Part shown: piece after piece, positions 1 to 8,247 of the stretch | Numbering within the stretch: position 1 is the stretch's first letter | Layout of the letters: each line of letters begins with the position of its first letter | Assembly (NCBI GenBank): GCA_023264995.1 | Contig: JAHFUR010000009.1 | Coordinates: 1-64,000, forward strand | DNA from: Acidimicrobiia bacterium | GTDB lineage: Bacteria; Actinomycetota; Acidimicrobiia; Acidimicrobiales; AC-14 | Direction of reading: 5' to 3' | Length of the DNA: 64,000 nt | Position numbers and translations under genes: made by a program | The notes under the pieces: model-generated | Database searches by the model: none | Seen by the model: the letters and a program-made list of their open reading frames with translations, nothing else | Told to the model about the DNA's origin: nothing

Positions 1-2
1 TG

Positions 3-173
3 GCGGCGGCGGCCGAGGTGATCGTGCCCACCGTCGTCGGCGTCCGGTCCGCCGCCGCCCTCGACGGCGCCGCCCTCGACGCGGCCCAGGCCCTGTCCGC
101 TCCGCCGCCCCCCACCGCCCCACCCCCTGCCGGCGGGCGCCGGGCCTTCCTCGGTTCGCCGCGGCGCCGCTAG
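3..173 (+). CDS. C-terminal end of an unidentified protein (cut by window edge)
   Basis: An open frame enters from the left edge and ends at TAG 171-173. The 56 visible residues are Ala/Val-rich (AAAAEVIVPTVVGVRSAAAL), then a Pro-rich stretch (APPPPTAPPP) and a basic end (GSPRRR). The family cannot be named from this tail. It lies directly upstream of, and on the same strand as, the sugar kinase/glycosidase pair, so it may belong to the same operon. Its stop codon is also part of a TAGAGT hexamer placed like a -10 element for the next gene. Confidence 0.5.
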   Translation, partial: AAAAEVIVPTVVGVRSAAALDGAALDAAQALSAPPPPTAPPPAGGRRAFLGSPRRR

Positions 174-176
174 AGT
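171..176 (+). promoter_or_regulatory. Candidate -10 hexamer TAGAGT overlapping a stop codon
   Basis: TAGAGT lies 7 nt before the proposed CTG start at 184, the same spacing seen before many genes in this window. Its first three bases are the stop codon of the preceding gene. It would give a leaderless transcript for the kinase. No -35 element was identified. Confidence 0.3.
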
Positions 177-183
177 CCCGGGC

Positions 184-1206
184 CTGGACGCCGCGCTGGG
201 CCGCCTTTTCGGTATCGACGGGGCGCTCGTCGACCTGCGGCCCCTCGGCCGGGGCCACATCCACCAGACCTTCCTGGCCACCTACCGGGGCGGCGCCGGC
301 GAGGAGCGCTGGGTCCACCAGCGGCTGAACACGTCGGTGTTCGCCGACCTCGACGGGCTGATGGCCAACCTGGCCCGCGTGACCGCCCACCTGGCCGGCC
401 GGGCCCCCATGTCGGTCCGGCTCCGCCCGGCCACCGACGGCCGGCCCGTGGCCCTCGACGCCGCCGGCGCCCCCTGGCGTACGCTCGCCTACATCGACGG
501 GGCCGCCGACCACAGCCGGTTCGCCACCCCGGCCATGGCCGCCGAGGGCGCCGCCACCGCGGCCCGCCTGGTGGCCGACCTGGGCGACCTGGCCCCGCCG
601 CTGCACGAGGTCATCCCCGGCTTCCACGACGTCGTGGCCCGGCTCGGGCACCTCGACGAGGCCGCCGGCGCCGACGCCCACGGGCGGGCGCGGGAGTGCG
701 CCGGCGAGGTCGCCGCCGTCCTGGCCCACGCCGGCCTGGCCGCCACGGTCGCCGAGGCCCGGGCCGCCGGCGTCCTGCCCGAGCGCACCGTCCACAACGA
801 CGCCAAGGTCGACAACGTCCTCTTCGACGCGGCCACCGGCGCCGGCCTGTGCCTGGTCGACCTCGACACGGTCGGCCCGGGCACCGTGCTCTTCGACGTC
901 GGCGACCTGCTCCGTTCCGGCGCCATCGCCGGCGGCGAGGACGGCGACCCCCGGTCGGTCACCGTCGACCACGACTTGGTGGCCGCCGTCCTCAACGGGT
1001 ACACGGCCGCCGGCCGCGCCTTCCTCACCCCCGGCGAGGTCGACCTCCTGCCCCTGGCCGGCCCGCTCATGGCCCTGGAGTCGGCGGCCCGCTTCCTCAC
1101 CGACCACCTGCGGGGCGACGTCTACTTCCGGGTCGACGGGCCGGGCCACAACCTGCGCCGCACCCGGGCCCAGCTGCGGATCCTCGAGCTGCTCCTCGCC
1201 GCATGA
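184..1206 (+). CDS. Phosphotransferase-family sugar kinase, N-acetylhexosamine 1-kinase-like
   Basis: Predicted cytoplasmic kinase of the aminoglycoside/choline kinase fold, most like NahK enzymes that make GlcNAc- or GalNAc-1-phosphate from ATP. Seen: a nucleotide loop LGRGHIHQTF near residue 25, the catalytic loop HNDAKVDN with His204 and Asp206, and a metal-binding LVDLDTVGPG just after it. About 340 residues, normal for the family. No ATG or GTG precedes the conserved N-terminus; GTG at 337 would delete the nucleotide loop. CTG at 184 restores the domain, so the start is probable but unusual. The stop overlaps the next ATG (ATGA), implying coupling with the glycosidase. The sugar specificity is inferred, not shown. 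Confidence 0.72.
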   Translation: MDAALGRLFGIDGALVDLRPLGRGHIHQTFLATYRGGAGEERWVHQRLNTSVFADLDGLMANLARVTAHLAGRAPMSVRLRPATDGRPVALDAAGAPWRTLAYIDGAADHSRFATPAMAAEGAATAARLVADLGDLAPPLHEVIPGFHDVVARLGHLDEAAGADAHGRARECAGEVAAVLAHAGLAATVAEARAAGVLPERTVHNDAKVDNVLFDAATGAGLCLVDLDTVGPGTVLFDVGDLLRSGAIAGGEDGDPRSVTVDHDLVAAVLNGYTAAGRAFLTPGEVDLLPLAGPLMALESAARFLTDHLRGDVYFRVDGPGHNLRRTRAQLRILELLLAA

Positions 1207-3038
1207 GGGTCGACGCCGGCCGCTGCGCCCGCACCTACCGCCTGGTCGACGGCCGCCCCCGCACGGCGGCCATCGTCGTCGACGGCCGGGAGGTGGCGGT
1301 CGACGGGCCCGAGGTCACCGTCACCGTCGACGGCCGGCGCTGGTCCGACGCCGACCTCGCTCCCTCCGAGGTGGCCGCCTCGCCCGCCGGAGACCGGCTG
1401 ACCTGGACGCTGCGGGGCGCCGGTCTGCGCGTCGACATGGTGGCCGAGGCCGACCGGGCCGCCGGCGTCGTCCGCACCCGGGCCGAGGTGCGCGGGACCG
1501 GCCGCCTCGTGCACGTCGAGCTGATGGCGTGGGCCGACCTCGACGTCACCGGCCCCGAGCGCACCGGCGAGCCCGTGCCCTACAACGCCGGCCCCACCGG
1601 TCTGGGCCAGCCGGTGTTCGGCCCCGGGTTCTGGTTCGGCGTCGAGCACCCGGTGGCCGAGAACCTGGCCGGCCCCGGCGGCCGGGGGGCCGAGTGCGGG
1701 CTGCCGCTGGCCGTCGACCTCGGGCCGGAGCCGTACCGCACCGCCGCCTCGGTGGTCGGCGCCGGGGGCCTCGACGAGCTCTGGGACTACGTCGACACCC
1801 TCCGCCCGGTGCCGCCCCGCCTGGTCACCCTCACCAACAACTGGTACCACCTGGGGGCCACCGGGCTGATGGACGAAGCCTCGGTGCGGGCCGAGGTCGA
1901 CGGGTTCGCCGCCGTCGCCGCCCGCCACGGCCTGGCCATCGACCACGTGGCCCTCGATGACGGCTGGGAGGGCGAATGGGAGGCCGCGACCGGCCTGTGG
2001 GGCCGAGCTGCCCCCAGCCGGTTCCCGGCCGGCCTGGCCCCGCTGGGGGGCAGCCTCGGTCTTTGGCTCAGCGCCCTCGGCGGCTACGCCGAGCGCCGCA
2101 AGGAGCGGCTGGCGTGGGCCGCCGCGCACGGCTTCGAGGTCGACGGCGCGGCCGGGCTCCTCTGCGCCGCCGGCACCCGTTACCGCGCCCATCTGGCCGA
2201 CGCGCTGGCCCGGTTCACCGCCGCCGGCATCGGCTACTGGAAGCTCGACGGCCTGTCCTTCACCTGCGCCGACCCCGGCCACGGCCACCCGGTCGGCGCC
2301 GGCGCCCGCACGGCCCAGGTCGACAGTTTCGTCGGCCTGGTCGAGGGGATCCGGGCGGTCCGGCCCGACGCGGTGGTGGCCTTCACCATCGGGTCGCACC
2401 CCTCGCCGTGGTGGCTGTCGACGGTCGACTTCCTGTGGCGGGGCGGCCTCGATGACACCGCCGCCGAGCACCCCGGCACCCGGCTCGACCGCTTCGACAC
2501 CTACATCGACGCCTGCCTGCACGCCTACCGCCCGGCCGCCCTGCCCGTCTCCGCCCTCGTCACCTTCAGCATCGTGGAGTCCGACGCCGCCTCCTACCGG
2601 GGCCCGGGCGACGCCGCCGGCTGGGCCCGCCACTGCTGGCTGGCCGCCGGCCGGGGCAGCCTTCACCACGACCTGTACGTGGCCCCCGGCTCGCTGTCCG
2701 AGCCCGAGTGGGCCGCGCTGGCCGAGGCCCTGGCCTGGGCCAGGGAACGCCAGCACGTCCTGGCCCGCAGCCGCATGGTCCTGGGCGACCCGGCCGCCGG
2801 CGAGCTGTACGGGTTCGTCAGCCGCCGGGGCACCGACGCCATCGCCTGCCTCCGCAACCCGTCGGCCGAGCCCGCGCCGCTGGACCGGGACTGGCCTGAG
2901 CTGATGGGCTGGCCCGCCGGCACCGCGGTCGAGGTCACCGCCCGCTACGGACCGCCGGCGCCTCCCGACGGCCGGCGCCTCACGCTGGCGCCCCAGGAGG
3001 TCGTGGTCGTCGAAGCCAGGTGCCGGAATGGGCCCTGA
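1203..3038 (+). CDS. Glycoside hydrolase, alpha-galactosidase/clan GH-D-like TIM barrel
   Basis: A 611-residue protein with no signal peptide, so probably cytoplasmic. An N-terminal beta-rich region (about 1-200) precedes a TIM barrel. Barrel motifs resemble clan GH-D/GH36-type enzymes: NNWYHLG at strand 1, LDDGWEG with Asp252-Asp253, LGLWLSALGGY, and YWKLDG with Asp349 as the likely nucleophile; the acid/base may lie in FSIVESDAASYRG. The ATG overlaps the stop of the NahK-like kinase, suggesting release and 1-phosphorylation of an (N-acetyl)hexosamine. The exact GH family and substrate are uncertain; alpha-galactosidase and alpha-N-acetylgalactosaminidase are both possible. Confidence 0.68.
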   Translation: MRVDAGRCARTYRLVDGRPRTAAIVVDGREVAVDGPEVTVTVDGRRWSDADLAPSEVAASPAGDRLTWTLRGAGLRVDMVAEADRAAGVVRTRAEVRGTGRLVHVELMAWADLDVTGPERTGEPVPYNAGPTGLGQPVFGPGFWFGVEHPVAENLAGPGGRGAECGLPLAVDLGPEPYRTAASVVGAGGLDELWDYVDTLRPVPPRLVTLTNNWYHLGATGLMDEASVRAEVDGFAAVAARHGLAIDHVALDDGWEGEWEAATGLWGRAAPSRFPAGLAPLGGSLGLWLSALGGYAERRKERLAWAAAHGFEVDGAAGLLCAAGTRYRAHLADALARFTAAGIGYWKLDGLSFTCADPGHGHPVGAGARTAQVDSFVGLVEGIRAVRPDAVVAFTIGSHPSPWWLSTVDFLWRGGLDDTAAEHPGTRLDRFDTYIDACLHAYRPAALPVSALVTFSIVESDAASYRGPGDAAGWARHCWLAAGRGSLHHDLYVAPGSLSEPEWAALAEALAWARERQHVLARSRMVLGDPAAGELYGFVSRRGTDAIACLRNPSAEPAPLDRDWPELMGWPAGTAVEVTARYGPPAPPDGRRLTLAPQEVVVVEARCRNGP

Positions 3039-3474
3039 GGTCCGGGCCCTGACCGTGGCGGCACGCCCCACGGCGGTCGTGGCCCGCGTGACCACGTGGC
3101 CCGAGTTCCCGTCGCTTTGGAAGCAGCTCCTCGACCAGGTGTACGCCTTCCTCCCCGGCAGCGGCGTCCGCCAGACCGGCCACAACGTCATGCTCTACCT
3201 CGACGACCGCCCGAGCGTCGAGGTGGGCGTCGAGGTCGACGGCCCCTTCACGCCGACCGGCCCCGTCGTGGCGTCGTCCCTCCCCGCCGGCGAGGTGGCC
3301 ACGGCCGTCCATCGCGGCCCCTACCAGGGCCTGGGCCAGGCCCACCGGGCCGTGCTGGCGTGGTGCGAGGCCCACGGCCGGGCGCCGGCCGGGCCGCGCT
3401 GGGAGGTCTACGGCGACTGGCGGGAAGACCCGGCCGATCTCGAGACCGAGGTGTACTACCTCCTCCGGCCGTGA
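3028..3474 (+). CDS. GyrI-like/AraC effector-binding-domain protein
   Basis: A 148-residue stand-alone small-molecule-binding domain of the GyrI/effector-binding type, here without a DNA-binding domain. Seen: an early VAARPTAVVARVTTWPEF strand, a central VGVEVDGPF strand, LPAGEVATAVHRGPYQGLG (the helix-capping Gly-Pro-Tyr seen in this fold) and a C-terminal YGDWREDPADLETEVYYLL. It overlaps the glycosidase end by 11 bp and is probably cotranscribed. Members bind hydrophobic ligands or hydrolyse small molecules; the role here is unknown. Confidence 0.65.
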   Translation: MGPEVRALTVAARPTAVVARVTTWPEFPSLWKQLLDQVYAFLPGSGVRQTGHNVMLYLDDRPSVEVGVEVDGPFTPTGPVVASSLPAGEVATAVHRGPYQGLGQAHRAVLAWCEAHGRAPAGPRWEVYGDWREDPADLETEVYYLLRP

Positions 3475-3579
3475 GGCCGGAGGGCTGTGGGTCCCGTGGG
3501 GCGAGGCCGTGACCCAATCAGGCGCGCCACACTCGGTCAGGCGTCGCGAGGCGGCGCGTTCCTTGGGACAATGTCGGGC

Positions 3580-4221
3580 GTGAGTACGAAGGAATTGCGG
3601 GCGAAGTACGAGGAGGCGCTCCGCACCGAACTGCATGGGGCTGGCTTTGTTCGCCGACGAGGCGAGTACTGGTGGCCTCTTCCGGGGGGCGCCGGAGATG
3701 CGAGGTTGCTCATTGGGATCTCGTCCACGTACGGGCGCTTGACGACATTTGTCAACATCGCCGTCACATCGACGCCATTCGAGGCGCTGGTTCGTGAGGT
3801 GATCGGCGAGCAACTTCATCATGAGCTCCAGGACTACACGCTGTCCTTGCCGGTCAAGTCGTTGAACGGGCCGCCCAGGCCCAAGGACGTCAGATGGCGG
3901 GCCCTGTGGCCTCCCGAGCGCGCTCTTCTGGAAGTGGAGGATCCAACCGACATCGCGGACACCGTCGAGATAGTCGTCTCTGTCTGGCATACCTTTGTTC
4001 GACCCTACGTCGAAGCCTTCACCAGCCTGGTGGACCTGGCCGAGGAACATCGCTTTATGGACCGGGGAAGAATCCCACTGGCACTTCACCTGCTCGGATG
4101 TGAGCAGGACCTTTCCGACGCACTCGACGAACTTTCGCTCCAACCAGATGTCCACAGCGTCCAATTGCGGAGGGCGTATATCGCCAACCTTCATCGGGTG
4201 CCCAGACTGTCAAACCGATGA
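3580..4221 (+). CDS. Conserved-looking hypothetical protein (possibly DUF4304-like)
   Basis: A 213-residue soluble protein with no signal peptide or membrane segment. It starts with a charged helix (STKELRAKYEEAL), then GFVRRRGEYWW, a strand LLIGISSTYGRLTTFVNI and later helices around VWHTFVRPYVEAFTSLVDL. The layout (helix, RRGEYWW-like strand, long helical tail) recalls DUF4304-type proteins but I am not sure. GTG 3580 is chosen because GACAAT ends 7 nt upstream; ATG 3571 is an alternative. Base composition drops here, marking the start of the accessory islet. Confidence 0.5.
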   Translation: MSTKELRAKYEEALRTELHGAGFVRRRGEYWWPLPGGAGDARLLIGISSTYGRLTTFVNIAVTSTPFEALVREVIGEQLHHELQDYTLSLPVKSLNGPPRPKDVRWRALWPPERALLEVEDPTDIADTVEIVVSVWHTFVRPYVEAFTSLVDLAEEHRFMDRGRIPLALHLLGCEQDLSDALDELSLQPDVHSVQLRRAYIANLHRVPRLSNR

Positions 4222-4333
4222 CAACCTCGAGTTCTCCAGGCCGGCGAGCTGCCCATCGCAGCAATTCATCACCCGAACGGTCTGGCTGACATTCTTGATC
4301 AATCCATCTGATCGTAAAGCCCCCCTCGCGTGA

Positions 4334-4712
4334 GCGATCGTCGGTCACGTGATGGTCAGCTATGCCACGCTCCTTGGTCAGGAAGGCGAACACCGCATCG
4401 CGATGCTGTCGCCGCCGGCGGTCGACCCGGCTTCTCGGCGACGGGGGATCGGGTCAGCGCTTGTTCGAGCCGTGACGGCCGAAGCCGACGCACTTGGCGA
4501 GCCGCTCGTCATCCTCGAGGGAAGCCCGAGGTTCTACGGGCGCCTCGGCTTCGAACACTCCCTGCGCTACGGAATCGAGATCAGATTGCCGTCGTGGGCC
4601 ACCCCAGGCCGCGCAGGTCCTCCGCCTGTCGAGCTACGCCCCTTCCCTCCGCGGCCGCGTGAAGTATCCCTCAGCGAAGGCAGGCAGTATGCCGTCGTGG
4701 ATCGCCAGATAG
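4334..4712 (+). pseudogene. GNAT N-acetyltransferase remnant, N-truncated and frameshifted
   Basis: Reading after TGA 4331-4333 gives IVGHVMVSYATLL, then AVDPASRRRGIGSALVRAV (the GNAT acetyl-CoA loop RRRGIG), FYGRLGFEHS and IRLPSWA, all typical of YhbS-type acetyltransferases. The family pattern then continues in a different frame: PQAAQVLRLSSYAPSLRGR and VKYPSA follow from base 4602 and stop at 4710-4712. A net one-base insertion or two-base deletion near 4600 explains the switch. The N-terminal third of the domain is missing, as no matching sequence precedes the stop at 4331. One frame runs on to 5143, an accidental fusion with the next gene. I judge it non-functional. Confidence 0.6.
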
Positions 4713-5143
4713 CTGTCCCGCCCTTCTTCCGGCTAGAACCTGAGGTCCCGGGTGGATTCGGTGAGCGCAGTGTCCTTGACACGTCAGTGCATCCACCCAC
4801 GGTGCACCGGCTGCACTTCGAGTTCATGGGCTGGGACGGGGACGACCTCGTGACGAGCTTCCCTTGTTTCCTCGTCTCAGAACGCCTCGGAGGGGCAATG
4901 GCAGAGGCGCACCTTGCAGATTTCGATCTGGCCGAAGTGGAAGTAACCGTCGACGAGCAATTCCAGGAGTTCTTTCCGCAAACGGTGATGTCGCTGCCCA
5001 CGTGGTCGTGGCTGAAGCCGTGCGGAAAGCCGTGGGCCTCGGACCTCTGGATCAACGAGCGAGGGGACCTGTACGTCAGCGCTACGACACTCAACGTCAT
5101 CCGCCGCTTCTCGCTGGCTCGGTGCGAAGTAGTCGAGGCATGA
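4697..5143 (+). CDS. Conserved hypothetical protein
   Basis: About 148 residues, soluble. Seen: VPPFFRLEPEVPGGFG, LDTSVHPPTVHRLHFEF, GWDGDDLVTSFPCFLVS and a C-terminal VSATTLNVI. The patterning (Pro/Gly-rich N-terminus, GW-GDDL-SFP block) looks like a real conserved family whose name I cannot give. The start is uncertain: GTG 4697 is used, but conserved-looking residues (QYAVVD) extend a little upstream where no start codon is available, so the 5' end may have been lost when the acetyltransferase decayed. It converges on the minus-strand SUKH-like gene, overlapping by about 47 bp. Confidence 0.45.
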   Translation: MDRQIAVPPFFRLEPEVPGGFGERSVLDTSVHPPTVHRLHFEFMGWDGDDLVTSFPCFLVSERLGGAMAEAHLADFDLAEVEVTVDEQFQEFFPQTVMSLPTWSWLKPCGKPWASDLWINERGDLYVSATTLNVIRRFSLARCEVVEA

Positions 5144-5585
5144 GCCGTGTTACGAGACATCCAGGATTGCGTATGGCCATCGCAGCGCGGTGACCCCCAA
5201 GCTCCTGGCTCCCCAGACCGATGGCGACGAGTCCTCTGGGCAGGAACGCCTCGCCGTCCTGACGGGCCGCTTCCTGAGGGAGGTCCTGCGGGACGCCGTC
5301 CGTTTCCGAGCCGGTCGAGCCCGGGTGGAACCCCCACAGCTCCACCAGGACGTCGTCTCCAATGACGGGCGGCGCGCCCTCTCGCCGTGTCTCCACTCCG
5401 GTCGAGAACCAAAGGTCATCGGTGAAGAAGGCGCCATTCCACGTCCGCAACACCCCCTGCAACGTCTTTGGAAGCGCGTGGAAGAGCTGCGCTCGGGTGG
5501 GCTCCAGCCGCTCGACGACGAGCGGGCCGGGCGTGCCGCGCAGAGACGGCGACAGGTGGGACAGCACGCTGTTTGCGTTGACCAT
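5097..5585 (-). CDS. SUKH (SMI1/KNR4)-like protein, possibly C-terminally damaged
   Basis: A 162-residue reading frame with a SUKH-like pattern: LPKTLQGVLRTWNGAFF (the LP-helix-WNG signature), DDVLVELWGFHPG and FLPRGLVAIGLGSQE. SUKH proteins are often immunity proteins against contact-dependent or polymorphic toxins. The family's usual final block (a strand ending in an acidic CLDL-like motif) is not recognisable; the last 45 residues look like out-of-frame sequence, so a frameshift after about residue 125 is likely. No cognate toxin is adjacent. Its 3' end overlaps the convergent gene ending at 5143. Confidence 0.4.
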   Translation of the reverse strand: MVNANSVLSHLSPSLRGTPGPLVVERLEPTRAQLFHALPKTLQGVLRTWNGAFFTDDLWFSTGVETRREGAPPVIGDDVLVELWGFHPGSTGSETDGVPQDLPQEAARQDGEAFLPRGLVAIGLGSQELGGHRAAMAIRNPGCLVTRLMPRLLRTEPARSGG

Positions 5586-5831
5586 CGCGCCGCGACGCTA
5601 CAGGCCGCAGCGGTCTGGTTCGGCCTGAGTCTTCTCATGACCGCCGGTCATTGGCGGGTGGTTGCTCACGCAAGTCGCTCGAATGGAGCCGGCGCGCCCT
5701 CCCGCGTCGCGATCTTCATCCGAAGTCGCCGACCGAGGGTGCGCGAGGCCCAACGAAGACCGCCGTCGCACTCGGCGAATCCCGCTGGGCGCGGCGCTCC
5801 CGGCAGTCCCGAGCAGCTTCGTCGCCCTCCG

Positions 5832-6236
5832 ATGAGAAGCTTCCCGAGTGGGATCGAGTTGGTGGCGATCGCGATCGACTGCGCATGGGCCGAGCCGGTG
5901 GCGCGCTTCTATGAGCGATTGCTCGGGTTCGAGATTCGCGACCTCGGCCCGAGAGGCCGGTGGGCGCAGCAGTTCAACCCGAGCGGAGGCGTCCATCTCA
6001 ACATCCAAGGCGATGCGCTCTACAAACCGCCGGTATGGCCCGAAGTGCCGGGTGAGCTGACGAAGATGCTCCACTTCGAGGTGCAGGTCGACGATCTTGA
6101 GGCGGCGGTCGCACTCGCCATTGAGGTTGGCGGCACCGAGGCACCGTGGCAGCTACCGGATCGGAATCGCGACGGCATACGCGTCATGCTCGACCCTGCC
6201 GGTCACCCGCTGTGCTTGTTCGTCAGCGGGGAGTAG
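5832..6236 (+). CDS. VOC-family (glyoxalase/bleomycin-resistance-like) protein
   Basis: A 134-residue single VOC module of two beta-alpha-beta-beta-beta repeats. Seen: AIDCAWAEPVARFYERLLGFEI in repeat one, MLHFEVQVDDLEAAVALAIEV opening repeat two, and the terminal LDPAGHPLCLFV typical of Glyoxalase_6-type members. The family binds metal or small ligands and covers dioxygenases, isomerases and resistance proteins; the substrate cannot be inferred. ATG 5832 lacks a good ribosome site; GTG 5859 is possible. The 246 bp upstream (5586-5831) show no gene. Confidence 0.68.
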   Translation: MRSFPSGIELVAIAIDCAWAEPVARFYERLLGFEIRDLGPRGRWAQQFNPSGGVHLNIQGDALYKPPVWPEVPGELTKMLHFEVQVDDLEAAVALAIEVGGTEAPWQLPDRNRDGIRVMLDPAGHPLCLFVSGE

Positions 6237-6252
6237 ACGATCGCGGGCGCGG

Positions 6253-6288
6253 CTCCTCCTCCTCCTCCTCCTCCTCCTCCTCCTCCTC
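6253..6288. repeat. (CTC)12 trinucleotide microsatellite
   Basis: Twelve perfect CTC units in a row, 17 bp after the VOC gene stop and about 215 bp before vapB. The flanking 6237-6503 interval has no convincing gene. Perfect repeats of this length are prone to slippage; being intergenic, a change in length would alter spacing rather than a reading frame. Confidence 0.95.
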
Positions 6289-6503
6289 GATGCCGAACGG
6301 TCGTTACCTTCCGCCCCGAGGACTCCCGGGCCGAGCCGGTGTCGGGCGCCGGCAGCACTCTCGACCGCGCTCCACCCTGGTCACGTCGCCGGCGTACGGG
6401 GCGCAGGTCCGAGTGGTGCGGGGGACGCGGTTCTGGGACGGTCCGACGAGGGTTGTAGGGGGAGACTATCCTTACATAGCACATCGAGTAAGGAGGAACG
6501 CAG

Positions 6504-6752
6504 GTGGACGCCGCCGCCAAAATGACGTCGAAGGGCCAGGTCACCGTGCCCAAGGTTGTCCGGGATGCGCTCGGAATCGAAGCCGGCGACGAGGTCGTGT
6601 TCCGGGTCGAGGGCAATCGTGCCGTGCTGGCGAGGACCCCCGACTTCCTGGATCTTGCCGGGTCGATCACGGTGCCGGCGGCGAAGCGCAACGTGGCGTG
6701 GGACGAGGTGATCCGCCGGACGCGGTCGACGCGGTCGACCTCTCGCCGGTGA
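6504..6752 (+). CDS. vapB: AbrB/SpoVT-type antitoxin (VapB)
   Basis: An 82-residue antitoxin with a swapped-hairpin AbrB fold: [20 protein letters not shown] followed by [18 protein letters not shown]. The C-terminal tail ([18 protein letters not shown]) is the likely toxin-binding segment. GTG 6504 is favoured by a strong ribosome site (AAGGAGG, 6490-6496) at 7 nt. It overlaps vapC by GTGA, the usual antitoxin-first coupled arrangement. Such antitoxins normally repress their own promoter together with the toxin; TACATA at 6473-6478 is a possible -10. Confidence 0.88.
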   Translation: MDAAAKMTSKGQVTVPKVVRDALGIEAGDEVVFRVEGNRAVLARTPDFLDLAGSITVPAAKRNVAWDEVIRRTRSTRSTSRR

Positions 6753-7150
6753 GTGCCTTCGTGGACACGAACATCCTGGTCCGACACCTGACCGGCGACC
6801 CGCCCGACATGGCGGCACGGGCCACGGCCTATCTCCGGAGCGAGGACGAGCTCCTGCTCCCGGACCTCGTCGCCGCGGAGACCGTCGACGTCCTGGAGTC
6901 GTTCTACGAGGCTCCACGTCACCAGGTGGCAGAGGCCGTCCGGTCCCTGGTCGCGTTCGACTCGGTCGTTTGCGTCGATCCGGCGCTTCTTCTCCGGGCT
7001 GCCGAGGTCTATGAGACCGACCGGATCGACTTTGCGGACGCGTACCTGGTCGCCTGCGCCGAGAGCACCGGCGTCGGCAGGATCGCGTCCTTCGACCGGT
7101 CGCTGGACCGGGTCCCGAGCATCGAGAGAGTCGAACCGCCCACGATTTGA
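6749..7150 (+). CDS. vapC: PIN-domain toxin (VapC)
   Basis: A 133-residue PIN-domain ribonuclease. The acidic metal-binding residues are all present: Asp6 (FVDTN), Glu44 (AAETVDV), and Asp94/Asp97 in the DFADAYL motif, with a further FDRSL near Asp116. VapC toxins cleave tRNA or rRNA and are neutralised by the upstream VapB. The GTG start overlaps the antitoxin stop by 4 bp. The full length and intact catalytic set suggest an active toxin. Confidence 0.9.
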   Translation: MSAFVDTNILVRHLTGDPPDMAARATAYLRSEDELLLPDLVAAETVDVLESFYEAPRHQVAEAVRSLVAFDSVVCVDPALLLRAAEVYETDRIDFADAYLVACAESTGVGRIASFDRSLDRVPSIERVEPPTI

Positions 7151-7216
7151 GCTCGTGGCCTGACCGCCAGCCGGCGATAGTGGATGCTCCACTTCGGCTG
7201 ACGGGGCCGATGTTCT

Positions 7217-7562
7217 GTGACACCTGATGCTTCGGTGAGCGCTGCCTGGGATGCTGTCTCCGTGGCGACGTTCGTAATGTATGCCGATTGGGACGTCGAC
7301 CGCGCCGTCGACTCGGATCTCCTACATCATGTTGACGGCGTGTGGGACTCAGACGATCAGACCTTCTGCTCGGCCCTTCCGTCACGATCCGCAAATCCTG
7401 AGCCTGTCGTTCAATGTCGAGGCCAACAATGGAGATGACGCCTTGAAGAGAGCACTCGCCAGCGTCGACGACCTGCGTGGCCGCCTCGCCCTACCCGGCC
7501 ACCTGCGCCGGCTGCGTGGCTATACCGACGAAGGCTGGATTGAGGCGGAGCTGGGCCAGTAG
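7217..7562 (+). pseudogene. Possible frameshifted remnant of an unidentified gene
   Basis: Two overlapping frames look protein-like in succession. One reads ATFVMYADWDVDRAVDSDLL up to about 7370. A second frame then gives ILSLSFNVEANNGDDALKR and GHLRRLRGYTDEGWIEAELG, ending at 7562. Neither is complete alone, so a single gene broken by a frameshift near 7370-7400 is the simplest reading. I do not recognise the family. Two unrelated short ORFs arising by chance remain possible. Confidence 0.25.
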
Positions 7563-7797
7563 CGGCCCCGCTGTGCGGACGGCACACTGGTTGGAGGAAT
7601 CCCCGAACCCCGGATCACCAGGCGTACGAGGGGCAGCCCCGACTGCGAGGGAGCCCGTGACGTTGCCCTCCAGCCGGCGTTTGGGGCGCCCACGACGCCA
7701 GCGCGGCGGCGCGGTTTGGGATACCCCCCGAGGGCAGATGAGGATCTGTCCGTCGAGCCACGGACACCTCCAGTGATCGAGTTGCGAGACCTCGCTC
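7563..7797. other. Stretch with no supported gene
   Basis: Short frames on both strands here lack domain patterns and ribosome sites. It separates the possible remnant ending at 7562 from the promoter-like hexamer of the DUF2200 gene. Confidence 0.5.
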
Positions 7798-7803
7798 TAG
7801 CAT
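7798..7803 (+). promoter_or_regulatory. Candidate -10 hexamer TAGCAT
   Basis: TAGCAT ends 7 nt before the GTG start at 7811, fitting the leaderless pattern of this window. Confidence 0.35.
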
Positions 7804-7810
7804 TCGGAAG

Positions 7811-8152
7811 GTGCACCGAATCTTCACGACCAGCGTCGCCGACGTCTATCCCCACTACGTCGCGAAAGTCGAGCGGAAAGGACGTTCAAAGGCCGAACTG
7901 GACCAGGTGATCGAGTGGCTCACCGGATACGACCAGCCAGCGTTGCAGGACCGCCTCGAGGCGGGCACGACGTTCGAGGCGTTCTTCGCCGAGGCGCGGC
8001 TGAATCCAAACGCCTCGTCGATTACCGGGGCCGTGTGCGGCGTTCGGGTGGAAGACATTGAAGATCCGCTCATGCAGAAGATCCGATATCTCGACAAGCT
8101 GGTCGACGAACTGGCGAAGGGCAGACCGATCGAGAAAGTCCTGCGCGCCTAA
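7811..8152 (+). CDS. DUF2200 family protein
   Basis: A 113-residue protein recognised as DUF2200 from nearly its whole length: [18 protein letters not shown] at the N-terminus, [40 protein letters not shown] and the final [17 protein letters not shown]. The family is cytoplasmic, widespread and of unknown function. The length matches the family and no damage is seen. GTG 7811 begins the conserved MHRIF-type start. Confidence 0.85.
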   Translation: MHRIFTTSVADVYPHYVAKVERKGRSKAELDQVIEWLTGYDQPALQDRLEAGTTFEAFFAEARLNPNASSITGAVCGVRVEDIEDPLMQKIRYLDKLVDELAKGRPIEKVLRA

Positions 8153-8247
8153 ACGAACCCGCCGCGAGAGGCACACCGTCCAGGCGATCAGGGCGACCCT
8201 GCCCATGACGCGGCCTTCGTGTAGAGGGGGCAGGGGTAGCCACCGAC

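Noticed and set aside
6253-6288. (CTC)n as part of a coding sequence (poly-Leu or poly-Ser)
   Set aside because: The frames through it lack start sites, ribosome sites and conserved flanks; it lies between two clear genes.
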